Positions 39,051 to 48,368 of a DNA stretch of 64,000 nt are shown here, in pieces. The translations under genes and the position numbers were made by a program. How positions within the stretch are numbered: the stretch's first letter is position 1; each line of letters begins with the position of its first letter. Source of the DNA: Cohnella panacarvi Gsoil 349 (lineage in GTDB: Bacteria > Bacillota > Bacilli > Paenibacillales > Paenibacillaceae); assembly GCF_000515335.1 (NCBI RefSeq), contig NZ_KI911563.1, positions 2,124,056-2,188,055 on the forward strand. Direction: 5' to 3'. The notes under the pieces were generated by a model, which searched no databases, was not told the DNA's origin, and worked only from the letters and a program-made list of their open reading frames with translations.

Positions 39051-41372
39051 TTACCTTTGCAAATCCGCCACGCTAGCGCTTTTCCGCTTCTCCGACGCTT
39101 GCCCTTGCGTATGCGATTGCGCCGTCTTACGCCCCGGAAACCACCAGTTGTACTTGCCGAGCAGCTTCATCGCCACCGGAACGAGCAGCATCCGGATAAT
39201 CGTAGAGTCGAGCGCGATCGCGACGGCCATGCCGAAGCCGAGCATCTGGATCGGCGGCACGCCCGAGAAGGCGAAGCCCGTGAATACGGCAACCATCAGC
39301 ACTGCCGCTCCCGTAATAAGCGGTCCGGTCTTCTCCATGCCTTCCGCGATGCTGTCCTCGTGTTCGCCGGAATGGTCGTACTCTTCCTTGATGCGGCTGA
39401 CGAGGAACACCTCGTAGTCGGTGCTCAGACCGAACAGGAGGGCCAGCAGCAGCATCGGCACGAAATGCACGATATAACCGTTCGCTTCGACGTCGAAGAT
39501 CTCGTTGCCGTACCCGAGCGCGAAGACGAGCACGAGAAGCCCGTAGGTCGCCGCGACCGAGAACAAGTTCAGGATAATGGCCTTGAGCGGAAGCAGCAAG
39601 CTGCGGAACGTCAGCACGAGAATCAAGAAGATCAGGACGAGCATGACGCCGAGCGCCGGCAGCAAGCTGTCGTTCAGCGCCTTGGACGTATCCACTCCTA
39701 CCATCGTTTCGCCGCCGATCGTAAAGGTCGAGCCTGTCGGCAAATCCGCCGACGGGAGCAGATCGTCCCTCAGCTTCTGCACGACGTCTCTGGCTTCGTC
39801 GCTCGACCCGTACTGATCCAGTGTCACGTCGATTAAGCTCGTATGCCTGTCGTTGCTTATATACCGTTTAACCATTAGATTCAAGTCCGCAGGCAGCGCG
39901 CCGCCTCCGTTCTGCAACGCGCCGGACACGGTTGCGGCATCCATTCCGGGGAAGAACGAATGGACGGACGTGACGTTAACGACGTGCTCTTGCGTCTTCA
40001 GATCGGACACCAGCTTCTCGATCTTCGCGAGCGCATCCGAAGAGCCAAGCTCGCCGCCTTCGTCGCGAAGCACGATGCTGATCTGCCCCGCCGCGCCGAT
40101 ACCGAACGACTGCTCCATTAAAGCCGTCCCTTGGCGCACGGCCGTATCTTCGGGAAGCGTACGGATATCCGGCGAACCCAGCTTCATATCGTTAGCGGGT
40201 AATGCGGCCGCGACCAGCGCCGCGAGCGTAAGGATCAAGAACAGCACCGGACGGCGCATAATGCCGTACGTCCATCGTTTCCATCCGCTGACCTTGCCGG
40301 CCGGTCTTGCGCGGAAGAACGGTATGCGGCCTTTGTTAATCCGCGTTCCGAGCATGGCGAGTACCGCCGGCAACAACGTCAAGCTAGCCAATCCGGCTAC
40401 GAACACGACGGCGATTCCGCCGAAGGCAATCGCCTTGATCGCATCGAGCGGCACGACGAACAGCGCGGACAGCGCCGCGATCACGGTAAGCGCCGAGAAG
40501 AACACCGTATGTCCAGCGGTCGCCAGCGTGACGGCTACCGCTTCTTGCTTCGTGCGGCCCGGCACCTCAAGCTCCGCTTTGAACCGGCTGACGATGAACA
40601 GCGAGTAGTCGATGCCGACCCCGAGGCCGAGCATCAAGGCGGAGTTCGTCACGAACACCGACAGCTCCACTTCCCGGGCCACGAGATAGACGATGCCCAT
40701 CGCGACCATGATGGAAGCGATCGTAACCATAAGCGGCGTGACCATCGCGACGATTGAACGGAATACGATGAGCAGAATAATAATGATGAGCGGGAAAACG
40801 ATCATTTCCGCCGTCGCAAGCCCTTCCTGGCTTTGCACGCTGCTCTCGCCCCAGAAGGCGATGCCTCCTACGAGGTAACTCTCTACGCCGAGACTCTTGC
40901 CGACGTCGACGACGCGCTCTTGAAAATCCGGCACCGTGTTCATGACGAAGTCGGCTTTCTCGTTCATCTCGACGAACGCGACGCTCATGTTCGGATCTTG
41001 GCCGACGAGCCCCGAGCCCACGCCTTCGGAAGCGTCTAGGACGCTGAACACGCTTGCTACGCCTTTCTCCACGCGCACGGTGTCTACGATCTGCTTCAGC
41101 TTCTCGTTGTACTCGGCCGTGCCGACCGCATGTTGCGGATCGCGAACGACGAGCGTCATCGCGCTCTCGGACCGCCCCTCGAACTGGGTCGTGATCAGAT
41201 CCACCGATTCCTTCGAGTGCGATCCCGCAACGTCCCAGCCTCCCCCGCTTAGCAGCGGCGTCAGCTTGCCGAAGGCGATGCCTCCGAGCAACAGACAGAC
41301 GATCCACAAGGACACGACGAGCCATCTCAGCTTATGAACCCTCTTTCCCCAACCTAACAACAAACGGTGCAT
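39051..41372 (-). CDS. MMPL/RND family transporter
   Basis: A 773-residue transporter of the MMPL branch of the RND superfamily, with two repeats of one helix, a large extracytoplasmic domain and five helices (second repeat starts near residue 365). Typical segments are GLGVGIDYSLFIVSRFKAELE near 245 and LLALLFGLSTDYEVFLVSRIKEEYD near 645, carrying the Asp-Tyr pairs used for proton coupling. Firmicute members export lipids or hydrophobic drugs. The start follows GGAGAGTGGAGAGAA. The adjacent TetR gene is the probable repressor. Confidence 0.9.
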   Translation of the reverse strand: MHRLLLGWGKRVHKLRWLVVSLWIVCLLLGGIAFGKLTPLLSGGGWDVAGSHSKESVDLITTQFEGRSESAMTLVVRDPQHAVGTAEYNEKLKQIVDTVRVEKGVASVFSVLDASEGVGSGLVGQDPNMSVAFVEMNEKADFVMNTVPDFQERVVDVGKSLGVESYLVGGIAFWGESSVQSQEGLATAEMIVFPLIIIILLIVFRSIVAMVTPLMVTIASIMVAMGIVYLVAREVELSVFVTNSALMLGLGVGIDYSLFIVSRFKAELEVPGRTKQEAVAVTLATAGHTVFFSALTVIAALSALFVVPLDAIKAIAFGGIAVVFVAGLASLTLLPAVLAMLGTRINKGRIPFFRARPAGKVSGWKRWTYGIMRRPVLFLILTLAALVAAALPANDMKLGSPDIRTLPEDTAVRQGTALMEQSFGIGAAGQISIVLRDEGGELGSSDALAKIEKLVSDLKTQEHVVNVTSVHSFFPGMDAATVSGALQNGGGALPADLNLMVKRYISNDRHTSLIDVTLDQYGSSDEARDVVQKLRDDLLPSADLPTGSTFTIGGETMVGVDTSKALNDSLLPALGVMLVLIFLILVLTFRSLLLPLKAIILNLFSVAATYGLLVLVFALGYGNEIFDVEANGYIVHFVPMLLLALLFGLSTDYEVFLVSRIKEEYDHSGEHEDSIAEGMEKTGPLITGAAVLMVAVFTGFAFSGVPPIQMLGFGMAVAIALDSTIIRMLLVPVAMKLLGKYNWWFPGRKTAQSHTQGQASEKRKSASVADLQR

Positions 41373-41396
41373 TTCTCTCCACTCTCCTCAATTCCT

Positions 41397-41412
41397 GTTT
41401 GAACACTCAAAC
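41397..41412. promoter_or_regulatory. putative TetR operator upstream of the MMPL gene
   Basis: GTTTGA-ACAC-TCAAAC, a perfect 6-bp inverted repeat in the 69-bp gap between the TetR gene and the MMPL start. Its TTTGA/TCAAA half-sites are shared with the dyad upstream of the TetR gene (42087-42103). Confidence 0.5.
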
Positions 41413-41441
41413 AATATGCGTGAAAAAAGAGAGAAGAACGC

Positions 41442-42041
41442 TTAAGTTTCTCCCTTTTCGCAAACCGTTGCGTAATACGCGCCCAGCATCTGCGACAGCG
41501 TCGCGTAAGCTTCGTCGTATTTGAAGTCGGGATCGGCGATTTTCTGCAGCGCCAACCCTTCGATTACGGAATGGAGAATCGCCGCAAGGCCTTCCGATTG
41601 CTCCGCAGGAAGCCCGGTCACATCCCGGACGATCTTGGCCACATGCTTGGTCTTGACCTCCAACATATCTTTAAGAATCGGCAGCGCAGCCTCGTTGCGA
41701 AGACCGATCGCGAACAGCTCGTAGCGAAGACGGAACCATTCCGGTTCTTCCAGCGCCCTGCTCTTCGGCACTTCCATCACTTTCGCTATCGCTTCGATCG
41801 TCAGCGGTTCGTTCGGATCGACCTCGAATACCCCGTCGAATGAGTCGCAATACCGCTCGGTCTCTCGGCGGAACACTTCCGCGAACAATTGATCCTTGCT
41901 CGGAAAATAGTAGTTGATGAGCCCCTGCGCAACCCCGGCCGTAGTCGCGATTTCCTTCGTCGATGCTCGATCGTACCCTTTTTGGGATAATACGTCATAA
42001 GCGGCCGCGATAATTCTCTCTCGTTTGTCTGGGTCAGTCAT
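41442..42041 (-). CDS. TetR/AcrR family transcriptional regulator
   Basis: A 199-residue repressor. The DNA-binding part is MTDPDKRERIIAAAYDVLSQKGYDRASTKEIATTAGVAQGLINYYFPSKDQLFAEVF, with the AGVAQGLINYYFPSKD helix-turn-helix near residues 35-52. The C-terminal domain is ligand-binding and ends AYYATVCEKGET. The ATG at 42041 follows AGAGGTGTGCCG. It is upstream of, and on the same strand as, the MMPL transporter, which starts 69 bp after its stop codon, so it probably controls both genes through TTTGA-type dyads. Confidence 0.85.
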   Translation of the reverse strand: MTDPDKRERIIAAAYDVLSQKGYDRASTKEIATTAGVAQGLINYYFPSKDQLFAEVFRRETERYCDSFDGVFEVDPNEPLTIEAIAKVMEVPKSRALEEPEWFRLRYELFAIGLRNEAALPILKDMLEVKTKHVAKIVRDVTGLPAEQSEGLAAILHSVIEGLALQKIADPDFKYDEAYATLSQMLGAYYATVCEKGET

Positions 42042-42086
42042 CGGCACACCTCTGTATCGTAGGGGATATGTAGCGCGTTTAGTGAT

Positions 42087-42103
42087 TTGAATGAACGTTC
42101 AAA
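42087..42103. promoter_or_regulatory. putative TetR operator upstream of its own gene
   Basis: TTTGAATGAACGTTCAAA contains the perfect palindrome TGAACGTTCA (42092-42101) and TTTGA/TCAAA outer half-sites like those before the MMPL gene. Confidence 0.5.
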
Positions 42104-42107
42104 CAGA

Positions 42108-42574
42108 TCATAGCACAGGATGATTTCGGAGCGCAAGCGCGCATTGCGAAATTTTGGAAAGCCGGTTCTTCGAAAGCTGCGGCGGGCGCAAGCTTCGAAA
42201 GCTTCGTACGCTTCGATAGCTTCGTGGCAGCGACCATGCGACATAGACACCTTCCTACCTTTATGCGGAGATCGTTGCAACTCGAAAATAAAAACCAATT
42301 ACAGTTATTTTGCGCATCTAGCTTCAATGGGCCTAGAATAACAACGATATGCAGTTATTTGAATCAAACTTGGTCGTTTTCCTGTATAAGTGATTAAATA
42401 ACTGCGTATGTGAGTTAATTCCATCCTTGCATTCGATCCGATCGTGAATAACTGCAACTGGTCGTTGTTTAGGCCAGTCCAACGATCTAGAACAACTCGT
42501 CCAGCAGTAGGTAATCGTCTCGGACAGAGCCGGTTGCTGATTTGCGCCGCTCAACCGGTCCACCTCCGCTAGAT
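42108..42574. other. 470-bp gap with a MITE-like element
   Basis: No gene seen. A run of four AGCTTCG-type repeats occurs at about 42188-42222, and an inverted-repeat-flanked element at 42330-42475 (separate entry). Confidence 0.5.
42330..42475. repeat. 146-bp element with imperfect terminal inverted repeats
   Basis: The left end GGCCTAGAATAACAACGA..GCAGTTATT (42330-42359) is mirrored on the right by AATAACTGC..TCGTTGTTTAGGCC (42447-42475). A third copy of AATAACTGC lies at 42397-42405. Size and structure resemble a non-coding miniature element; no target duplication was found. Confidence 0.4.
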
Positions 42575-43165
42575 CTAAATTCGAATATGCTTGATCGTAA
42601 CGATCATCCGATCTATCCGCTTCCTTAGCCATCCTCTACTGTCGGGCGCCAGTCGGATTCCCGCTTCGCTCGCGATCCGCTCGGCGACTTCTTCTACGGT
42701 TCGATGGTCCGTATGGATATGATGTCCGAAGAGCTCGCCGGACAAGCTTGCCGCGCATCGATCGATCTGCCGAGCCGGCCAAGAATCGCTCCGGTCCCCT
42801 CTCTTCCTTAGGCGCTTCAACAACGTCTCTCGGGATGCCAGCAGCGCGAAGTGCCTCACATCGGCGCCGTCCGCTCTTAATCGACCCACGATCTCGCCGA
42901 AATATTGCGGGTTCACGAGCGTCATCGGCACGATAATCGGCCCGTCGAACCGGTCGCTGATCATCTTGAGCATGTCATAATTCATCGATCTCCATTGGGG
43001 GAAGTCTTGAAAATCGCCTTGATTGAACGATTTCGGCGCGTTCTTCCAGATGAAGTAGCCGACGTTCTCCGGATCGTAGACGTGCGAGTCGGGAATTCTC
43101 CTATGCAACTCATGCGCAACCGTCGTTTTTCCGCTTCCGAATGCACCGTTGATCCATATGATCAT
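42575..43165 (-). CDS. tmrB: TmrB-like tunicamycin resistance protein
   Basis: A 196-residue P-loop protein very close in layout to Bacillus subtilis TmrB: MIIWINGAFGSGKTTVAHELHRRIPDSHVYDPENVGYFIW, then IVPMTLVNPQYFGEIVGRLRADGADVRHFALLASRETLLKRLRKRGD, and SRGWLRKRIDRMIVTIKHIRI at the end. The Walker A motif GAFGSGKTT is at residues 7-15 and the C-terminal amphipathic helix for membrane attachment is present. TmrB binds tunicamycin and protects the cell. Its ATG overlaps the stop codon of the upstream 64-residue gene by four bases. Confidence 0.85.
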   Translation of the reverse strand: MIIWINGAFGSGKTTVAHELHRRIPDSHVYDPENVGYFIWKNAPKSFNQGDFQDFPQWRSMNYDMLKMISDRFDGPIIVPMTLVNPQYFGEIVGRLRADGADVRHFALLASRETLLKRLRKRGDRSDSWPARQIDRCAASLSGELFGHHIHTDHRTVEEVAERIASEAGIRLAPDSRGWLRKRIDRMIVTIKHIRI

Positions 43166-43356
43166 AGGGTTTTCACCTTATCGTGGTCGAATTTGACGCT
43201 ATCGATGGGATATTCGAAAATGTCCCCATCGTCCTCGTAGCCGTCCTTGTATTGAATGTAAAAAAGTACCTTAAGCTGCGACTGCGTATCTACTTCGTAG
43301 GCGATCGTATGTATAGTCCGATTTGCTCCCTCTGCCTCTTCGCCATGATGCGCCAC
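43162..43356 (-). CDS. small hypothetical protein coupled to tmrB
   Basis: A 64-residue frame ending IEYPIDSVKFDHDKVKTL-like sequence (DIFEYPIDSVKFDHDKVKTL), acidic and beta-rich after residue 20. Its TGA overlaps the tmrB ATG (ATGA), which argues for real translation. The start is uncertain: GTG at 43356 has only a weak ribosome binding site, and a start further in is possible. I do not recognise the family. Confidence 0.4.
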   Translation of the reverse strand: MAHHGEEAEGANRTIHTIAYEVDTQSQLKVLFYIQYKDGYEDDGDIFEYPIDSVKFDHDKVKTL

Positions 43357-43360
43357 CTCG

Positions 43361-44146
43361 TCAACAAGTTATTGTAGATGCTAGAAACCTTTCCATCTCT
43401 GATCTCGTCTCGTAATAATACTGATTCTCATGCCTGCCATAGTTGAAAAATCCGTGCTCCATCCCCTCGTACGCGATGAAGTCTATACGATTGCCCGCTT
43501 GAATCATCCGTTCTACGAACGTTCGGTTTTGCTCGAAGATTCCATCGGACGAGCCGCACATCCATAACGTCGGCGGCAAGCATCGGCGGATCTGATGAAG
43601 GGGCGACATCGCAAGCGCCTTGTCCCGCAAGTCCGGAAAGAGCCTGTCCATGATATCCACTCCGTCCATGCCTGCGGCAAAAACAACGAGCGCGTTCGGA
43701 ACAGTATTCGTGCGTTTTCCGTCGGCATCGTCGTCCAAGTGATCGAACATGATCGACGATACGGCGACATAGCCTCCTGCGGACGCTCCGCACATCGCGA
43801 TTCGGTCCGGATCGACGCCTAATTCTTCGCAGTGGTCTCTCACCCATCGAACCGCGGATTTCGCATCCTTGATCGCTTGCTCCGGCGCGAAACCCGTGTC
43901 CGCTCCGTTGCGATAATCGACGCAAATCGCCGCCATGCCCAGCGTTGAGAAATAGTCGGCTTGATGCTGGAACTGCGCGGGATTTAAGGACGGATGCGGG
44001 CTGAAGCTGCCGCCGTTAAAAAAGAGAATAGCCGGGCGGTTCGCCCCTTTCTTCAAAGGCGCGACCATGTATAGCGAGAGCTGCCGCTCTCCCACGGTTT
44101 TATAGGTTAACTTTACGACCGGATATTCGAATGCGATTGTACTCAT
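43361..44146 (-). CDS. alpha/beta hydrolase, esterase/lipase family
   Basis: A 261-residue esterase of the hormone-sensitive-lipase-like group. The oxyanion segment is FFNGGSF near residue 42 (for HGGG), the nucleophile is in CGASAGGY near 120, the acid in CGSSDGIFEQN near 205, and the histidine in YEGMEHGFFNY near 235, completing a Ser-Asp-His triad. AGAGGGG lies upstream of the ATG at 44146. The tmrB pair follows on the same strand five bases after its stop, so the genes may be cotranscribed, but a functional link is not evident. Confidence 0.85.
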   Translation of the reverse strand: MSTIAFEYPVVKLTYKTVGERQLSLYMVAPLKKGANRPAILFFNGGSFSPHPSLNPAQFQHQADYFSTLGMAAICVDYRNGADTGFAPEQAIKDAKSAVRWVRDHCEELGVDPDRIAMCGASAGGYVAVSSIMFDHLDDDADGKRTNTVPNALVVFAAGMDGVDIMDRLFPDLRDKALAMSPLHQIRRCLPPTLWMCGSSDGIFEQNRTFVERMIQAGNRIDFIAYEGMEHGFFNYGRHENQYYYETRSEMERFLASTITC

Positions 44147-44207
44147 CCTGTCTGCCGCCCCTCTCAGCCTCAACTCCCCCTATCATAGCTTGGGTATTTT
44201 TTCCTGT

Positions 44208-45101
44208 CTACGACCATTCATAGTACTGGCTTGCCGTATACCGGTAGGCGTAGACCTTCGCCAAGGTGGCTTCATCGATCTCGAAGCGCGCCATCAAATC
44301 GTCCTGCATATCGACGATCTCTCGATAGAGAATGCGCTTGTTCTCGTATTTCAGCGCCACGCTTTCCGGATGTCTCCGGTGCGTATTCAGGGATCGCGGA
44401 TGGTAGTAGATCTTGCCATGCTCGAGCATCCATACGTAGAAGCAGAGATCGCCCAAAATACGGTAACGTGTCATCCGCGGCTCAATCTCCCGCACGTCGA
44501 ATTTCTTGAAGACGACGCCGGAGACGTTCGGTATCGTATTTTTGACGACCAGCGTATCCCTGATTTCGTCTATGCCGTTCCTGACGTACGGGGATTTCCA
44601 TCTCTCCGTATCGATGTCGTTCGTATACGTCAAATAATTGTCGGCGTATATCGTCCCGTCCGCGTCCGCTTGCCTCGATTGCGCGTAGCCGAGCACGATC
44701 CGATCGTCGGAGCGAAAGCCGGCCATCACGCTCTCCAAGAACGTCTCCGAGCAATAGTCGTCCGCCTCGGCGATCCAGATATGGCTGCCTTCCGCCGCTT
44801 CGATTCCTTTGGCCCACTGCTTGAACACGTTGCCGGAGTTCGTCTCGTTAACGATCGTTCGTATATTCATGCGCCGCCGCTTGCGAGGCAGAGCCGCAAC
44901 GTATCGTCGGAACAAGCGCACGCTGTCGTCGGTCGATGCGTCGTCCAGAAACACGACTTCGTGGACCGGGTAGGTCTGGTAGAAAATCGACCTCAGCCTC
45001 TCGGGCAGGAATCTCTCGTAATTGTAATTCGGTATAATGACGCTCACTTTCGGTTGCGGGCTCCTCCTTCCGAATCGCCCGAACAGCCAAGATAAATCCA
45101 T
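44208..45101 (-). CDS. family 2 glycosyltransferase
   Basis: A 297-residue GT-A transferase. VSVIIPNYNYERFLPERLRSI near residue 19, HEVVFLDDASTDDS near 45, and the AEADDYCS motif (DXD equivalent) near 105 identify GT2. The C-terminal half has WMLEHGKIYYHPRSLNTHRRHPESVAL, the acceptor-side segment typical of bacterial surface-glycan transferases. GAGGTGGCGGC precedes the ATG at 45101. It opens divergently from the large transferase at 45267, with about 165 bp between the starts. Confidence 0.87.
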   Translation of the reverse strand: MDLSWLFGRFGRRSPQPKVSVIIPNYNYERFLPERLRSIFYQTYPVHEVVFLDDASTDDSVRLFRRYVAALPRKRRRMNIRTIVNETNSGNVFKQWAKGIEAAEGSHIWIAEADDYCSETFLESVMAGFRSDDRIVLGYAQSRQADADGTIYADNYLTYTNDIDTERWKSPYVRNGIDEIRDTLVVKNTIPNVSGVVFKKFDVREIEPRMTRYRILGDLCFYVWMLEHGKIYYHPRSLNTHRRHPESVALKYENKRILYREIVDMQDDLMARFEIDEATLAKVYAYRYTASQYYEWS

Positions 45102-45266
45102 GCCGCCACCTCGATTCCCGAGTAATAAACCTCGTACTAGCATATGCGGCAATTCGACTCTCGCTTCTCCCGCCTTTTGTTGCTTGGACTGACAGTTGCC
45201 GTGAAGCGGACCCCGGGACGATCATATCTTGTACAATCTACTAACGCAGGTATAGAGGTGAATTTC

Positions 45267-48200
45267 GTGACGGGTTCAGGAGTCTGGACAAAGATAAAGA
45301 TTTACCTAGCGCAAGCCTGGAGGAGATTGACCTCCGGGAAACCTAAGCCGTTTCCGGCAATTCCTCATGCGGTCAGCGAGCATCCTTCGGCCTCCCTTCC
45401 GAGCTCGCTGCGCGAACAATCGATCGCGGTCGCCCGGGAGTGGCGGCGACGGAACGCTAACCGGGGAACCCTGCCTATGCCTGAAGGCTTCTGGGTCAAA
45501 CCGACAATAGATCCTTACGAGGCATGGCTCGAGGTCAACCGATGGAACGAGCGCAGGGAAAAGGTTCATCGGACGCAAATCGATAAGTTGAAGCGCAGGC
45601 CTCTCCTTAGCGTAATCATGCCGGTCTATCATCCGCATATTCCGTATCTCGACCAAGCGATCGAAAGCGTACGCCGCCAAGCCTACTCCGAATGGGAGCT
45701 ATGCATCGTAGACGATGCGAGCACCGACCCATCGGTCCGGGAAGCGATTCGGAGATGGTCTCGGACGGACGGCCGCATCCGAGCGTCGTTCAGCGAGAAT
45801 AACGAGCATATCAGCGTCGCCACGAACAAGGCCGTCGCGATGGCGTCGGGGGAATTCCTCGCGTTCTTGGACCAGGACGACGTATTGACTCCGGATGCGC
45901 TCGGAGAAGTCGCCGCTTATGCGAATGCGCATCCCGATGCGGACATCATCTACTCCGACGACGACAAGCTCGACACGGCAGGCCGCCGCGTCGCTCCCCA
46001 GTTCAAGCCGGGCTGGTCGCCGGAGCTTCTGTTGTCTTATATGTATTTCGGCCATTTGTTCGTCGTGCGGACGGCCTTGTTCCGCGCGGCCGGCGGAATG
46101 AGGCGCGGGTTCGAGGGCTCGCAGGATTACGACTTGGCGCTCAGAATCGCCGATAAGGCTAGACGTATCGGCCATATTCCGCGAATTCTGTACCATTGGC
46201 GAATACATCCCGGCTCCACTTCGTCGGGCGGAGGGGCGAAGCCCTATAGCTTCGAGGCCGGCAGGAAGGCGGCGCAAGACGCATGGGACCGGAGCGGCGT
46301 CCGCGCGCGGGTCGTTCAACCCGACTGGGCGTTCCAGGCCGGCCTCGGCATATTCGCGCCCGTATTCCCCGATGACGGTCCGAAAGTCGTCATCGTCATT
46401 TGCACGAGAAATCGTCACGGGTTGTTGCGCAATTGTCTGGAGTCGCTGGAACGTACAAGCTACCGGAATTGGGAGGCCGTCATCGTCGATAACGGGAGCG
46501 ACGATCCGGAGTCGATTCGCTATCTGCAAAGCGTCCGGCATCGGGTGATCCAGATTCCCGACTCGGCGGACGGATTCGATTATGCGCGCCTTAACAACGA
46601 GGCGGTTAAGCGAATCGACGCGGAATACGTCCTCTTCTTGAATAACGATACGGAAGCGCTGAAGCCCCAATGGCTAAGTCAGATGGTCGGGTGGGCCCAG
46701 CGGCAAGGCGTCGGCGCCGTCGGCGCCCGTCTCTTGTTTCCGGACGGCCATATCCAGCACGCGGGCGTCACGCACGGCTTATACAAAGGGATGGCCGGCC
46801 CTTCCTTTAAGCGGCTGCCTGCCCGGGATAACGGGTATATGAGCCTGGCCCGGGCGAATCGCAACTGCGCCGCCGTCACCGGAGCGTGCCTCCTAACGCC
46901 TCGCAAGTTGTTCATGAAGTTCGGGGGATTCGACGAACGTGCGTTCAAGGTCGCCTACAACGACGTCGATTACGGCTATCGGCTTCGCGCCGCCGGCTAC
47001 CGGATCGTCTATTGCGCGGACGCGGAGCTGACGCATCATGAAGGGGCCAGCCGGGGCTTCGTCGATCACCCGGCAGAGGCCGCCGCGTTCAGAGCCAAAT
47101 ACGGATTCGCTACGGATCCCTACTATAACGATAATTTGTCGCTCGATAACGAGAGATTCGACATCCGCTCCAAGACGGCCGTCACGGAACGATTCCAACC
47201 TATCCCTGCGTTGATGTGCGCCTATAACCTGAATTGGGAAGGTTCCGCCTACAGCCAGTTCGAGTTAACGGTCTTGCTCAAAGACAAGGGAATCATCGAT
47301 CCGATCGTCTATTGCGCGCAGGACGGTCCGTTAAGGCAGGCTTACGAGAAACAGGGCATTCGGGTTGAAGTCGCTCCTCACCCGCTGACGAACGCGTGGT
47401 CGTACGATTCGGCGATCGACCGATTCGCCGGGCGGATCGGAGAATGGAACGTCCAATTGGTCTACGCCAATACGCTCGAGACGTTCTACGGGATCGAGGC
47501 CGCCAAGCGGTTGAACGTGCCCTCCGTCTGGAACGTGCGCGAGAGCGAGCCTTGGCAAACCTACTACGATCGTTTCGGATCGGAGATCGCCGCGCGGGCT
47601 CTCGGCTGTTTCGCTTATCCTTACCGCGTCGTATTCGTATCGGACGCGACCCGCAGCGAATTCCGGAATCTCGAATCCAGGCTGAATTTCGAGACGATTC
47701 ATAGCGGCTTGGATCGCAAGCGGCTGCTCCTTCATCTCCGGCAAGAGGATCGGAACAAGCTTCGTTCAGCCCTCGGTTTCGCCGGCGATGAATGCATCGT
47801 GCTGCTGCTCGGCACCGTATGCGAACGCAAAGGACAGATCGATCTGGCGGAAGCGACGCTTCGCATGACTCGGGAAACCGTCTCGAAATGCCGATTCCTC
47901 ATTGTCGGCGACCGTCATGGCGAGTACAGCGAGCGACTGAGATGGCGCGTCGAATCTCTTCCTCCCGACCTTCGGACTCGCGTTCACGTCATTCCGGAAA
48001 CCTCCGAAGCCCCGTCCTATATGGCTATCGCGGACATTGCCGTCTGCACGTCCAGAGTCGAGAGCTTTCCTAGAGTCATTCTGGAGGCAATGGCCTACGG
48101 TCTGCCCATCGTGACGACTCCCGTGTACGGAATTACGGAGCAGGTTCAGGGCGGCATCAGCGGCTTGTTCTACATGCCGGGAGACACGGCGACGTTAGCC

Positions 48201-48368
48201 CGGCATATCGAGACGCTGGCGAACGATCCGGCCCTGCGCCGGACGATGGGAACTTACGGTCGTTATCTGCTCGATTCGATGAACGATTCCGAGGCGATGG
48301 CGATCGCCTACGGCAACGTATTCCAAGAGGCTTGGCTGAGCGGGGAGGCGAGAGCATGTGCGGAATAG
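45267..48368 (+). CDS. three-domain glycosyltransferase (GT2-GT2-GT4)
   Basis: A 1033-residue cytoplasmic or membrane-associated enzyme. The first GT2 domain starts LSVIMPVYHP near residue 112 (FLDQDDVLT DXD-like motif near 205), the second starts VVIVICTRNRHGLL near 372 (LFLNNDTEAL near 455), and a GT4 (GT-B) domain spans about 645-1030 with LLLGTVCERKGQIDLAEA and the SFPRVILEAMAYGLPIV donor-binding motif near 930. It would add several sugars in succession to a lipid or protein carrier. The GTG start follows AGAGGTGAATTTC. Its last 13 bases overlap asnB, so both are one operon. Confidence 0.88.
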   Translation: MTGSGVWTKIKIYLAQAWRRLTSGKPKPFPAIPHAVSEHPSASLPSSLREQSIAVAREWRRRNANRGTLPMPEGFWVKPTIDPYEAWLEVNRWNERREKVHRTQIDKLKRRPLLSVIMPVYHPHIPYLDQAIESVRRQAYSEWELCIVDDASTDPSVREAIRRWSRTDGRIRASFSENNEHISVATNKAVAMASGEFLAFLDQDDVLTPDALGEVAAYANAHPDADIIYSDDDKLDTAGRRVAPQFKPGWSPELLLSYMYFGHLFVVRTALFRAAGGMRRGFEGSQDYDLALRIADKARRIGHIPRILYHWRIHPGSTSSGGGAKPYSFEAGRKAAQDAWDRSGVRARVVQPDWAFQAGLGIFAPVFPDDGPKVVIVICTRNRHGLLRNCLESLERTSYRNWEAVIVDNGSDDPESIRYLQSVRHRVIQIPDSADGFDYARLNNEAVKRIDAEYVLFLNNDTEALKPQWLSQMVGWAQRQGVGAVGARLLFPDGHIQHAGVTHGLYKGMAGPSFKRLPARDNGYMSLARANRNCAAVTGACLLTPRKLFMKFGGFDERAFKVAYNDVDYGYRLRAAGYRIVYCADAELTHHEGASRGFVDHPAEAAAFRAKYGFATDPYYNDNLSLDNERFDIRSKTAVTERFQPIPALMCAYNLNWEGSAYSQFELTVLLKDKGIIDPIVYCAQDGPLRQAYEKQGIRVEVAPHPLTNAWSYDSAIDRFAGRIGEWNVQLVYANTLETFYGIEAAKRLNVPSVWNVRESEPWQTYYDRFGSEIAARALGCFAYPYRVVFVSDATRSEFRNLESRLNFETIHSGLDRKRLLLHLRQEDRNKLRSALGFAGDECIVLLLGTVCERKGQIDLAEATLRMTRETVSKCRFLIVGDRHGEYSERLRWRVESLPPDLRTRVHVIPETSEAPSYMAIADIAVCTSRVESFPRVILEAMAYGLPIVTTPVYGITEQVQGGISGLFYMPGDTATLARHIETLANDPALRRTMGTYGRYLLDSMNDSEAMAIAYGNVFQEAWLSGEARACAE

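Noticed and set aside
38696-39076. Frames on both strands before the MMPL terminator
   Set aside because: No start signal, no recognisable family, and they overlap the MMPL terminator; a degraded element is possible but cannot be named.
42038-42298. A minus-strand frame with repeating EAYEAFEA-like residues
   Set aside because: The repeats come from short AGCTTCG-type DNA repeats; no ribosome binding site, and it covers the TetR promoter region.
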